Position numbers and translations under genes: made by a program. Of a stretch of DNA of 64,000 nt, positions 16,664-24,717 are shown piece by piece (position 1 is the first letter of the stretch; each line of letters starts with the position of its first letter). Under the pieces are notes generated by a model. The model was not told the origin of the DNA. It did no database searches and saw only the letters and a program-made list of their open reading frames with translations. The stretch comes from JBLMYQ01 sp050260055. Lineage in GTDB: Bacteria; Bacillota; Clostridia; Acetivibrionales; UBA4821. The stretch spans positions 248,001 to 312,000 of the forward strand of contig JBLNBO010000022.1 in assembly GCA_050260055.1 (NCBI GenBank), in the 5' to 3' direction.

Positions 16664-18733
16664 ATGAAAAGCTTAAAACAAATGTTTTTTATTGGATTAG
16701 GGAGTTTTTTGCTATTTGTTTGCATCGGAATGTCGATTGCGTCATATTTCGGCGGGAAAAATGCGCTGGATGACACTGTCCATGATAGTATGCTCCATTT
16801 AGCTAGAGAGGGGAAAAACACTTTGGAAGCGAGGATTAAGGCCAATTATGAGACCCTTCAGGCTTTAACCTTAAGAATGGATGAAACCAGCAAGAAAGAT
16901 ATAGCCGGAATTTTAAAGGAAGTAACAGAAGAGATGGAATACATCACTATGGGAGTTGTAGACAAAAACGGTGATGGAATACTAGCAAACGGGCAAAAAG
17001 TGAATATAGCTGGTAAGGATTATTTCAAGCGAGCATTAAAAGGACAAGAAGTAATAACTGATCCGGAAATTAGCAAAGATAAAAAAACGGCAATCATTAC
17101 TTTTGCAGTCCCTATAAAAGACGATGACGGCAATATTATAGGAGTATTGGTTGCAACGAAGGATGGTTTATCAATAAGTAAAATTATAGATAGCATAACT
17201 TTCGGCAAAAGCGGGAAAGCCTTTTTGATTAACAAACAAGGAGTTATAATTGGGCATTCAGATAGAAATCTTGTTCTTAATAAAAGTAATGACTTTGAAA
17301 ATATAAAGAATGATTCAAAGCTCAAGAAATTGGTCGAATTAGAAGAAAAGGCTGCAGCAGGAGAAGAAGGATTTGGAGATTATAGCTATAAGGGAGAATT
17401 AAGGTATGCAGCATATGCGCCAATTAATGTGAACGGCTGGTCTATAATGTTGGAGGCACCTCACAAAGAAGTAATGGAAAATCTTAGATATATTCAAATA
17501 TTTACTGCAATTACTGGTCTCACTTTTCTTATCATTGCTTTAATTTTCATATATATTATAGTAAGCAAAATATCTCTAGATATGAATACAATAAGAAAAC
17601 ACCTGATTGATATATCAAACGGGACATTCAAGAACAAGATGCCTATTTCTTTTACTGCACGAAAGGATGAAATGGGAGATATCGCAAAAGCTATAGATAT
17701 TGTGAATGAATCGATAAGGGCTTTAATAAGCGATATCAAGAATTCTGCTAACAGCGTTGCGGTAGCGTCGGAAGAAACTAGTGCAATATCTGAACAGATA
17801 GCATCAAGCAGTCAAAACCAATCAGCATCTACCGAGCAAACATTAAGTTCTATGGAAGAGTTGGATGCTTCTATACAGGATATTGAAAAAAATATACAGG
17901 AAGTTACTGAAAATATATCAAGTGTTACAAATCTCATTAAAGAAATGGACACTTCAGTAAAAAATGTTGCTAATAGTATGGAGCATGTAGGACAAGGTGC
18001 GGAAACTGTTGCAAGTGCAACCGAGATTGGCAAGGATTCTGTAGAAAAAACAATGAAAGGTATGGAACGTATTAACGAAGCTATGGGCAGTTTGGTATCA
18101 GTCATAAAAGGACTAGGGACCTCTGCAGTTGATATAGGTGAAATTGTTGATGTAATTGATGATATTGCTGAACAGACTAATTTGCTCGCATTGAATGCAG
18201 CAATAGAGGCAGCAAGAGCGGGAGAACACGGAAAAGGATTTGCTGTTGTAGCAGAAGCCATTAGAAATTTGGCAGAAAAGAGTGCTGATGCAACAAAAGA
18301 AATAACAAAGCTTATAAGGCATATACAGGATGAAGTAGGTATAGCAGTCAACACAGTTAAAACCGGTGCTGAAGAAGTTGAAAAGGGAGTTCAGCTTGCA
18401 AAAGAAACACAAGTATCTTTAGTCAACATAGAAGAATCAGTAGTTGTAACAGCTAATGAACTGAATAAGTCAGTTATTCTGACGCAAGAGCAGAAAAAAG
18501 CTATAAAGATAATAGTTAATGATGCAGAAAGTATCAACAGTCTTGCGCAGACTATGGCAGCAACAGTTGAAGAACAAACAGCAGCAAGCAGTGAAGTTGT
18601 AAAAGCCGTAGAGAATATTAGCCAATCGGCAGGTCAAATTGCTGCAGGTAATGGAGAAATTGCAAAATCGACAGATTCTTTAGCAAGAGAAGCTCAGAAT
18701 TTATCAAATGTAGTAAGTAAGTATACAGTATAA
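16664..18733 (+). CDS. methyl-accepting chemotaxis protein (dCache type)
   Basis: A 689-residue transmembrane receptor. TM1 is about residues 8-29, then an extracellular sensor of about 240 residues with double-Cache character (MGVVDKNGDGILANG, GKDYFKRALKGQEVITDPE, AVPIKDDDGNIIGVLVATKDG), TM2 about 281-303, a HAMP domain to about 360, and the long signalling hairpin whose tip reads IAEQTNLLALNAAIEAARAGEHGKGFAVVA. Such receptors bind amino acids or organic acids and control CheA. No CheW-binding pentapeptide tail is seen. A strong terminator follows. No che or flagellar gene is in the window. Confidence 0.93.
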   Translation: MKSLKQMFFIGLGSFLLFVCIGMSIASYFGGKNALDDTVHDSMLHLAREGKNTLEARIKANYETLQALTLRMDETSKKDIAGILKEVTEEMEYITMGVVDKNGDGILANGQKVNIAGKDYFKRALKGQEVITDPEISKDKKTAIITFAVPIKDDDGNIIGVLVATKDGLSISKIIDSITFGKSGKAFLINKQGVIIGHSDRNLVLNKSNDFENIKNDSKLKKLVELEEKAAAGEEGFGDYSYKGELRYAAYAPINVNGWSIMLEAPHKEVMENLRYIQIFTAITGLTFLIIALIFIYIIVSKISLDMNTIRKHLIDISNGTFKNKMPISFTARKDEMGDIAKAIDIVNESIRALISDIKNSANSVAVASEETSAISEQIASSSQNQSASTEQTLSSMEELDASIQDIEKNIQEVTENISSVTNLIKEMDTSVKNVANSMEHVGQGAETVASATEIGKDSVEKTMKGMERINEAMGSLVSVIKGLGTSAVDIGEIVDVIDDIAEQTNLLALNAAIEAARAGEHGKGFAVVAEAIRNLAEKSADATKEITKLIRHIQDEVGIAVNTVKTGAEEVEKGVQLAKETQVSLVNIEESVVVTANELNKSVILTQEQKKAIKIIVNDAESINSLAQTMAATVEEQTAASSEVVKAVENISQSAGQIAAGNGEIAKSTDSLAREAQNLSNVVSKYTV

Positions 18734-18750
18734 AATGTTATTGTAATTAT

Positions 18751-18783
18751 GAGAATGTCCCGCTAAGGGACATTCTCTTTTTG
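18751..18783 (+). terminator. intrinsic terminator of the chemoreceptor gene
   Basis: An 11-bp perfect stem (GAGAATGTCCC with GGGACATTCTC), five-base loop, followed by six T residues. Confidence 0.92.
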
Positions 18784-18842
18784 TTTAATACAATACAATA
18801 ACTCTTGAAAATTGGGTAAAATATGGGTATAGTATTCTAAAT

Positions 18843-18926
18843 AGTTGACAGTTGATAGTTAAAACCAAAATACAACAAACAGATAGGTTTTTTCTGAATT
18901 CTGACTTCTGACTCCTAGATTCTAAT
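18843..18926. repeat. two heptamer tandem-repeat tracts upstream of metG
   Basis: 18843-18863 reads AGTTGAC, AGTTGAT, AGTTAAA, and 18892-18926 reads TTCTGAA, TTCTGAC, TTCTGAC, TCCTAGA, TTCTAAT. Both have a strict 7-bp period. The first unit is shared with the tracts at 9097, 37905 and 50464. They lie between the chemoreceptor terminator and metG and separate the two transcription units. Confidence 0.75.
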
Positions 18927-18950
18927 TAAATATCCGAAAGGAATGATATT

Positions 18951-20870
18951 ATGACAGAAAGAAAAACATTCTATATTACTACTCCAATTTATTATCCCAG
19001 CGACAAGCTGCATATAGGGCATTCGTACTGTTCAGTTGCTTGTGATGCTATGGCTAGATATAAAAGGCTTAGAGGCTATGACGTGATGTTTCTCACTGGC
19101 ACAGACGAACATGGACAGAAGATAGAAAGAAAATCACATGAAAAAGGTCTAACTCCGCAAGCATATGTTGATGGAATTGTTGCAGGAATAAAAGATTTGT
19201 GGAAGCTTATGGATATTACTAATGATGACTTTATACGGACAACGGAGGAGAGGCACAGGAAGGTTGTACAAAAAATATTTAAAAAGCTTTATGAGCAAGG
19301 CGATATTTATAAAGGCGAATATGAAGGTTGGTATTGTACACCTTGCGAATCTTTTTGGACAGAAACCCAGCTGGTTGATGGAAAATGTCCTGATTGCAAC
19401 AGGGATGTAGAGCTGGTCAAAGAAGAAAGTTATTTTTTCAAGATGTCTAAATATGCAGACAGACTTATTAAGCATATAGAAGACAATCCCGAATTTATTC
19501 AACCGGTTTCAAGAGCAAATGAGATGATAAATAACTTTTTAAAGCCGGGACTTGAAGACCTTTGCGTCTCAAGGACTTCTTTCAAGTGGGGAATTCCGGT
19601 TGATTTTGATGACAAGCACGTTATATATGTTTGGCTTGATGCGCTTTCAAACTACATAACTGCATTGGGGTATATGACAGAGAATGATGAAAAGTTTAAA
19701 AAATACTGGCCGGCGGATTTTCACGTTGTGGGCAAGGAAATTACCCGATTTCACACTATTACATGGCCTATTATGCTTATGGCTCTTGGATTGGAACTGC
19801 CCAAACAGGTTTTTGGCCATGGATGGCTTGTAATTGATGGTGGCAAGATGTCCAAATCTAAAGGAAATGTTGTTGACCCTGTTGTTCTTATTGAGAGATA
19901 TGGACTCGATGCAGTAAGGTATTATTTACTTCGTGAAATTCCTTTTGGTTCTGATGCTAATTTTTCTGAAGAATTACTTGTAAATAGAATGAATTCTGAT
20001 TTAGCAAATGATTTAGGAAATTTAGTTAGTAGAACTACTGCTATGATAGAAAAATATTTCGAAGGTATTCTTCCTGCTGATGGAGTCAGAGGCGATTTTG
20101 ATGATGAGTTAAAAGCAATGGTATTGGCTACTCCCGAAAAAGTCGAAGGATACATGGAAAAAATGCAGTCATATCTTGCTCTGACTGAAATATGGAAAAC
20201 TATTTCAAGAATAAACAAGTATATTGATGAGACCACACCATGGACATTGGGAAAAGACCCGGCAAATAAACCAAGATTGGGCACAGTAATGTATAATCTT
20301 GCTGAGAGTGTAAGAATAATATCTATATTAATTAGGCCTTTCCTGACAAGGACACCAGCAAAAATTTGGGAGCAGATAGGTATTGAGGAAGGACCACTTA
20401 CGGATTGGGATTCTTCGAAAAAGTGGGGTATGATAAAAGCTGGTACTAAGGTAAAAAAGGCGGATGCAATATTTCCTCGTATTGAATTTAAGCAGGAAGT
20501 GAATGCTCCAGAGCCAAAGGTAGAAGTATCTGTCAAAAAGGAAGATAACTACATTACAATAGATGACTTTGCAAAACTTGATTTGAGAGTAGCAAAGGTT
20601 TTAAAGGCAGAAAAAGTAGAGGGAGCAGACAAGCTCTTAAAGCTTACAGTTGATGCCGGAGATGGCGAAAGGACGGTTGTTTCAGGAATAGCAAAGCATT
20701 ATGCGGCAGAAGATATGATAGGAAAATCAGTAATACTTGTTGCAAATTTGAAGCCTGTAAAACTTCGTGGAATAGAGTCACATGGCATGATACTTGCAGC
20801 AAGCAATGAAGATAAGTTAGTATTGGCTTGCACTGACCGTGAGATATCTCACGGTTCAAAGGTAAAGTGA
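18951..20870 (+). CDS. metG: methionyl-tRNA synthetase
   Basis: Charges initiator and elongator tRNA-Met. It is 639 aa, class I: the HIGH-like HIGHSY motif in the first 25 residues, the zinc knuckle CTPCESFWTETQLVDGKCPDC, KMSKSKGN in the catalytic core, an anticodon-binding helical domain, and a C-terminal EMAP/Trbp111-type tRNA-binding domain (from about residue 535, LDLRVAKVLKAE) that dimerises. ATG 18951 follows GAAAGGAATG. No T-box leader is seen. It begins the conserved order metG, tatD, yabE-like, rsmA. Confidence 0.97.
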   Translation: MTERKTFYITTPIYYPSDKLHIGHSYCSVACDAMARYKRLRGYDVMFLTGTDEHGQKIERKSHEKGLTPQAYVDGIVAGIKDLWKLMDITNDDFIRTTEERHRKVVQKIFKKLYEQGDIYKGEYEGWYCTPCESFWTETQLVDGKCPDCNRDVELVKEESYFFKMSKYADRLIKHIEDNPEFIQPVSRANEMINNFLKPGLEDLCVSRTSFKWGIPVDFDDKHVIYVWLDALSNYITALGYMTENDEKFKKYWPADFHVVGKEITRFHTITWPIMLMALGLELPKQVFGHGWLVIDGGKMSKSKGNVVDPVVLIERYGLDAVRYYLLREIPFGSDANFSEELLVNRMNSDLANDLGNLVSRTTAMIEKYFEGILPADGVRGDFDDELKAMVLATPEKVEGYMEKMQSYLALTEIWKTISRINKYIDETTPWTLGKDPANKPRLGTVMYNLAESVRIISILIRPFLTRTPAKIWEQIGIEEGPLTDWDSSKKWGMIKAGTKVKKADAIFPRIEFKQEVNAPEPKVEVSVKKEDNYITIDDFAKLDLRVAKVLKAEKVEGADKLLKLTVDAGDGERTVVSGIAKHYAAEDMIGKSVILVANLKPVKLRGIESHGMILAASNEDKLVLACTDREISHGSKVK

Positions 20871-20875
20871 AAACT

Positions 20876-20986
20876 GTGATAAGCAGCGTCTGGCGTTGTC
20901 AGGAACAGATTCCAAAATGCTCACATATATCTAGATATGCTCCGCTTCTGAAATTTGTTCCTTTCTAGCCATACTTGCTTCTGACA
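20876..20986. repeat. dispersed intergenic repeat, short copy
   Basis: It shares GTGATAAGC at its start, TATGCTCCGC internally (20936-20945, after a TCACATATAT stretch matching TCACGTATA in the long copy) and CTTGCTTCTGACA at its end with the element at 58-265. It fills almost the whole metG-tatD gap and begins only a few bases after the metG stop codon. It looks like the same repeat with a shorter interior. Confidence 0.4.
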
Positions 20987-21053
20987 GTTTTCAATAAAAG
21001 ATTTGTTGATAAATAGTTTCCTTCTATCTTGAGAGAAGGGAGAGGGGTGAGTT

Positions 21054-21824
21054 ATGGAACTATTTGATTCACATGCACATTATGATGATAAACGTTTTGC
21101 AGAGGATTACGATGAAGTAATCCTTAATGCATTTAACAGCGGAGTAAAATATATACTCAATGCCGGTTCGGATATTGCTACATCAAAAAAAAGCATAATG
21201 CTGGCAGAAAAATATGATTTTGTTTATGCTGCTGTTGGAGTTCATCCTCACGAAGCTGAAAAACTTAGCGAGGATGGCTTTAATGAAATAAAAAAAATGG
21301 GCAGTCATCAGAAGGTTGTGGCCATTGGAGAGATTGGGCTGGATTATTATTATGACCATTCGCCGAGAGATGTTCAAAGGTATTGGTTTGAAAAACAGAT
21401 TAATCTTGGCAAAGAGCTTAATCTTCCGTTGATAATCCACAATAGAGATTCTCATGAGGACATGATGGATATAATCCGGAAAAATGCACCATACTCAAAT
21501 TCGGGTGTGCTTCACTGCTTTACAGGCAGCTGGGAAATGGCAAAGCAGCTTTTGGATTTGGGCTTATATTTATCTTTTGGAGGGCCAATAACCTTTAAAA
21601 ATGCGAAGAAAGCAATTGATATAATAGGAAAGATGCCTATAGATAGAATCTTAATAGAAACTGATTGCCCTTACCTCACTCCAGAGCCCTTTAGAGGGAA
21701 GAGAAACCATTCCGGTTATGTTAATCTTGTTGCCGAAAAAATATCTGAAATTCGAGGAATTTCAATGCAGGAAGCAGCAAATTTGACAACAATGAATACG
21801 AAAAGGCTTTTTGGAATAGAATAA
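21054..21824 (+). CDS. tatD: TatD-family deoxyribonuclease/metal-dependent hydrolase
   Basis: A 256-residue TIM-barrel hydrolase, a 3'-5' exonuclease in characterised members. Metal ligands are in LFDSHAHYDD (N-terminus), AIGEIGLDYYYDHS, PLIIHNRDSHEDM, GVLHCFTGS and the terminal ILIETDCPYLTPEPFRGKRN. ATG 21054 follows GAGAGGGGTGAG. The position between metG and a yabE-like gene is the standard Firmicute arrangement (yabD in B. subtilis). Confidence 0.94.
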   Translation: MELFDSHAHYDDKRFAEDYDEVILNAFNSGVKYILNAGSDIATSKKSIMLAEKYDFVYAAVGVHPHEAEKLSEDGFNEIKKMGSHQKVVAIGEIGLDYYYDHSPRDVQRYWFEKQINLGKELNLPLIIHNRDSHEDMMDIIRKNAPYSNSGVLHCFTGSWEMAKQLLDLGLYLSFGGPITFKNAKKAIDIIGKMPIDRILIETDCPYLTPEPFRGKRNHSGYVNLVAEKISEIRGISMQEAANLTTMNTKRLFGIE

Positions 21825-21892
21825 TAATTAGCAACATTTAACATAATAAGTAATATTATAATATTAGAACAGCAGGCTTTTGGGTGCAGAAT

Positions 21893-21921
21893 TTGACAAA
21901 AACTTAAAAAAGTAATAAAAT
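21893..21921 (+). promoter_or_regulatory. promoter of the yabE-like gene
   Basis: TTGACA (21893-21898) and TAAAAT (21916-21921) with a 17-bp spacer. The transcript would start near 21928 with a leader of about 120 nt that contains a stem-loop at 21940-21964 (GAACAGGCT with AGCCTTGTTC, one bulge). I could not match this leader to a known riboswitch. Confidence 0.7.
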
Positions 21922-22050
21922 TGACCTGACCCTTAGCAAGAACAGGCTGAAAAAAGCCTTGTTCGAACTTGGGAATTGTGCTTTTAAAAATGAATATATT
22001 AAGTTGAGCATAGTTTCCTATTAATATAAAGTAGGAGGTAATGGCAGTAG

Positions 22051-23058
22051 ATGCACTGTAAAAATGGTAATAAGCAGTTTAAAACAAAACAAGTGCTTCT
22101 CCTGGCTTTTACACTTTGTTTTGCGATGTTTGCAAGCGTGGCCGTTTATGCAGCTCAGGTTAAGGAAGTTAGAATTGACAACAAAGGTAATGTAATTTGT
22201 GTAAAAACCATGGCGAAGTCCGTGAATGAACTGTTGAAAGAAAAAGGAATTAAAGTAGGTTATGCTGATGTAGTACAACCGGGATTGTACGCTAGGCTAG
22301 ATCCAAAACTTACAATTGTAATTAGAAAGGATACGGTCGTTCAAATTGAAGAAACAAAAGAAGCAAATGAAGCAGTAGTTAAAACAGCAGCTTCTGCAGT
22401 TGTGATAAATCCACCCAAACAAAAAGTAGAACCAAAGGAATTAATTAGAAAAGAAAAAGTTATTACGAAAGAAAAAGTAATTACTGTTAAAGGTAAGTTG
22501 GCATATAAAACAGAGAGTAAAGAGAATGATAAGCTCCTTAATGGAGAAAAAAGGGTCATAAAACAAGGGAAACCTGGTTTGGTTGTTAAACAATATAAAG
22601 TTATTTATAGAAATGGAAAGGAAGTTAGCAGAAAACTCTTGTCTGCAAAAGTTGCGGTAAAACCAGTTAATGAAGTAGTGCAGAAAGGAACCCGCAGGTT
22701 CTTGGTCACTTCCAGAGGAGAAACCTTAAGATTCAAAAGGGTAATCGAAATGAAAGCGACAGCATACTACAATAGTTTTTCTGAAACAGGCAAAAAGCCT
22801 GGAAGCGCAGGTTTTGGTGTAACTGCTTCGGGTATGAAAACCAAAAAGGGAGTTGTTGCTGTTGATCCCCATGTAATCTCTCTTGGTACAAGACTTTATA
22901 TTGAAAGTATGCAAAAAGGAGTATCAAATTACGGATATTCAATTGCCGCAGATACTGGAGGGGCTATTAAGGGAAACAAAATCGATTTATTCTTCCCAAC
23001 AAGGCAAGAAGTTTACAATTGGGGAGTACGTAAGGTCAAGGTATACGTTCTAGAGTAG
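22051..23058 (+). CDS. YabE-like secreted cell-wall protein (DUF348, G5, 3D domains)
   Basis: A 335-residue protein with an N-terminal signal or anchor helix (about 16-34, ending AVYAA). One DUF348/ubiquitin-like repeat (about 38-90) and a Lys/Glu-rich linker are followed by a G5 domain (about 145-225) and the C-terminal 3D domain, marked by KATAYY, VAVDP and AADTGGAIKGNKIDLFF with its catalytic aspartates. 3D-domain proteins (Rpf/Sps/MltA-like) cleave peptidoglycan glycan strands. The start is ATG 22051. An out-of-frame ATG at 22041, closer to the AGGAGG, opens a six-codon frame overlapping the true start. A second DUF348 copy, common in relatives, is absent. Confidence 0.85.
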   Translation: MHCKNGNKQFKTKQVLLLAFTLCFAMFASVAVYAAQVKEVRIDNKGNVICVKTMAKSVNELLKEKGIKVGYADVVQPGLYARLDPKLTIVIRKDTVVQIEETKEANEAVVKTAASAVVINPPKQKVEPKELIRKEKVITKEKVITVKGKLAYKTESKENDKLLNGEKRVIKQGKPGLVVKQYKVIYRNGKEVSRKLLSAKVAVKPVNEVVQKGTRRFLVTSRGETLRFKRVIEMKATAYYNSFSETGKKPGSAGFGVTASGMKTKKGVVAVDPHVISLGTRLYIESMQKGVSNYGYSIAADTGGAIKGNKIDLFFPTRQEVYNWGVRKVKVYVLE

Positions 23059-23101
23059 GATACATAAGATAAAGATTGATGAGTAAAATAAATTAACTGA
23101 T

Positions 23102-23137
23102 AGGCCGAAAATTCCTTTAGGAGTTATTCGGCCTTTT
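23102..23137 (+). terminator. terminator-like hairpin after the yabE-like gene
   Basis: AGGCCGA (23102-23108) pairs with TCGGCCT (23128-23134), with further pairing inside, followed by only four T residues. It may be a leaky terminator before rsmA. Confidence 0.6.
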
Positions 23138-23156
23138 AAAATCACAGGAGAAAGCT

Positions 23157-24008
23157 ATGAATGATTTAATTTTAAAAACTAAAGGAATAATGCAAAAGTA
23201 TAATATAAATGCCAATAAAAGATTTGGACAGAATTTTCTGATAGACCAGCATGTTTTAGATTCTATAATAAAAGCTGGAGAAGTATCAAAGGATGATTTG
23301 GTAATAGAAGTTGGGCCCGGTCTAGGCATTTTAACCAGTGAACTATGCAAAAATGCTGATAAAGTTGCAGCAATTGAAATAGATAAGCGGTTTGCACAAA
23401 TTCTGGATGAAGTACTAAACAGTTTTGGGAACTATAATATAATACAGGATGATATTCTAAAAGTGAATTTAGATGAATTAATAGCCCGCTTCAATCATCC
23501 TAAGAAAGCTAAGGTCATCGCAAACCTACCATATTATATTACTACGCCGGTTATAATGAAATTCCTTGAGGAATGTACCCAAATCAGCTCAATTGTTGTA
23601 ATGGTTCAAAAGGAAGTGGCTGAAAGAATTACAGCAAAGCCTGGGGGAAAGGAATATGGCGCACTAACTGTTTCAACATGTTTCTATGGAACTGCAAAAA
23701 AAATGTTTGATGTGCCGCCTCACTGTTTTATGCCAAGGCCAGATGTGACTTCAAGCGTAATCAGAATAGATTTGAATGAGAATCCTCCTGTTGAGGTTAA
23801 AAGCAAAGAAAATTTCTTTAAGGTTGTAAAAGCTTCATTTGCTCAAAGAAGGAAGACTTTGCTCAATAGCCTGGCAAATTCGGGGATTTTTGGAGTTCCA
23901 AAGGATGCAATTGCTAAGATTCTTGAAGAAATAGGCATAGAAGAGAATAGAAGGCCAGAGACATTAACAATACAGGAGTTTGCAAAGATAGCTGAATACA
24001 TTAAATAA
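23157..24008 (+). CDS. rsmA: 16S rRNA dimethyladenosine transferase
   Basis: Dimethylates two adjacent adenosines in the 3' end of 16S rRNA during 30S maturation (also called KsgA). It has a 283-aa Rossmann fold: KRFGQNFLIDQHVLDSI, SAM-binding VIEVGPGLGILTSEL, acidic loop AIEIDKR, catalytic NLPYYITTPVI, and a C-terminal helical domain with ASFAQRRKTLLNSL. ATG 23157 follows AGGAGAAAG. In B. subtilis the RNase M5 gene rnmV precedes it; here rnmV is missing and the yabE-like gene is the neighbour. A terminator follows. Confidence 0.97.
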   Translation: MNDLILKTKGIMQKYNINANKRFGQNFLIDQHVLDSIIKAGEVSKDDLVIEVGPGLGILTSELCKNADKVAAIEIDKRFAQILDEVLNSFGNYNIIQDDILKVNLDELIARFNHPKKAKVIANLPYYITTPVIMKFLEECTQISSIVVMVQKEVAERITAKPGGKEYGALTVSTCFYGTAKKMFDVPPHCFMPRPDVTSSVIRIDLNENPPVEVKSKENFFKVVKASFAQRRKTLLNSLANSGIFGVPKDAIAKILEEIGIEENRRPETLTIQEFAKIAEYIK

Positions 24009-24015
24009 AAAGTAA

Positions 24016-24043
24016 AAAGTCGGAGCAGAAATGCTCCGACTTT
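24016..24043. terminator. intrinsic terminator between rsmA and cdd
   Basis: A 12-bp perfect stem (AAAGTCGGAGCA with TGCTCCGACTTT) with a GAAA tetraloop, between two convergent genes. The A/T-rich flanks allow function in both directions. Confidence 0.85.
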
Positions 24044-24048
24044 AACTT

Positions 24049-24504
24049 TTATTTGCTTAGTCCTAGGTCTTCGGGACCGAAAGGATAAGGGATAAGTTCA
24101 CCCATGGTGAATACCTGGGCCCTTTCACCAGTTTGCTCGATGCATATTACTTGAGCATCGGGAGTTGCGTGTTCGAATAACCGCTGCCGGCATCGGCCGC
24201 AAGGGGTAGTAAATGCGCCTGAAATGGGCTCGCCTTCTATAGAGGCTCCGTACACCACAATTGTTTTAATGCCTTTTCTGCCGCCAAAGACGTAATTTCC
24301 AACTGCCATTGTTTCAGCGCAGGTTCCATCGTAGTTGGCTGTTTCGCAATTTACGCCATAATGCAGATTACCCTGTGAATCTATAATACAGGCGGCAACT
24401 CCGAATTTGGAGTAGGGGGTATAGGCATTCTTACTTAAGTCTATCAATCCCTTAGCGATGTCCCGTACTCGAAGACCCAATTCTTTAAACTCCTTAATTT
24501 CCAC
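24049..24504 (-). CDS. cdd: cytidine deaminase
   Basis: Deaminates cytidine and deoxycytidine to uridine forms in pyrimidine salvage. It is 151 aa with the zinc and catalytic motifs CAETMA (proton-donor Glu, with the Cys as first ligand) and PCGRCRQ (two Cys ligands), plus AYTPYSKFGVAACI typical of the homotetrameric class. The start is GTG at 24504, behind AAGGAGG. It is slightly longer than common 130-136 aa forms because of extra N- and C-terminal residues (the end reads YPFGPEDLGLSK). It is convergent with rsmA. Confidence 0.92.
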   Translation of the reverse strand: MEIKEFKELGLRVRDIAKGLIDLSKNAYTPYSKFGVAACIIDSQGNLHYGVNCETANYDGTCAETMAVGNYVFGGRKGIKTIVVYGASIEGEPISGAFTTPCGRCRQRLFEHATPDAQVICIEQTGERAQVFTMGELIPYPFGPEDLGLSK

Positions 24505-24717
24505 TACAATACCTCCTTAATACTTCCGCCAGTTAGCATAATATAAAGTGCGTAGGCAAAGATTACCTAAGAATAAATTAAAAACAAGGTTACGACCTGC
24601 CGCACAATTAATGCCTACCGGCAACATTAAAAAAACTTTTTGGGAATATTAGTATTATTGTATCATGTTTCCGGTAAGAATTCAATTATACTTTATTAAC
24701 ATTGTCTAATTAATCAA

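Noticed and set aside
21928..22040. c-di-AMP (ydaO) riboswitch in the yabE-like leader
   Set aside because: The leader is too short and lacks the expected conserved segments; only a simple hairpin is present.
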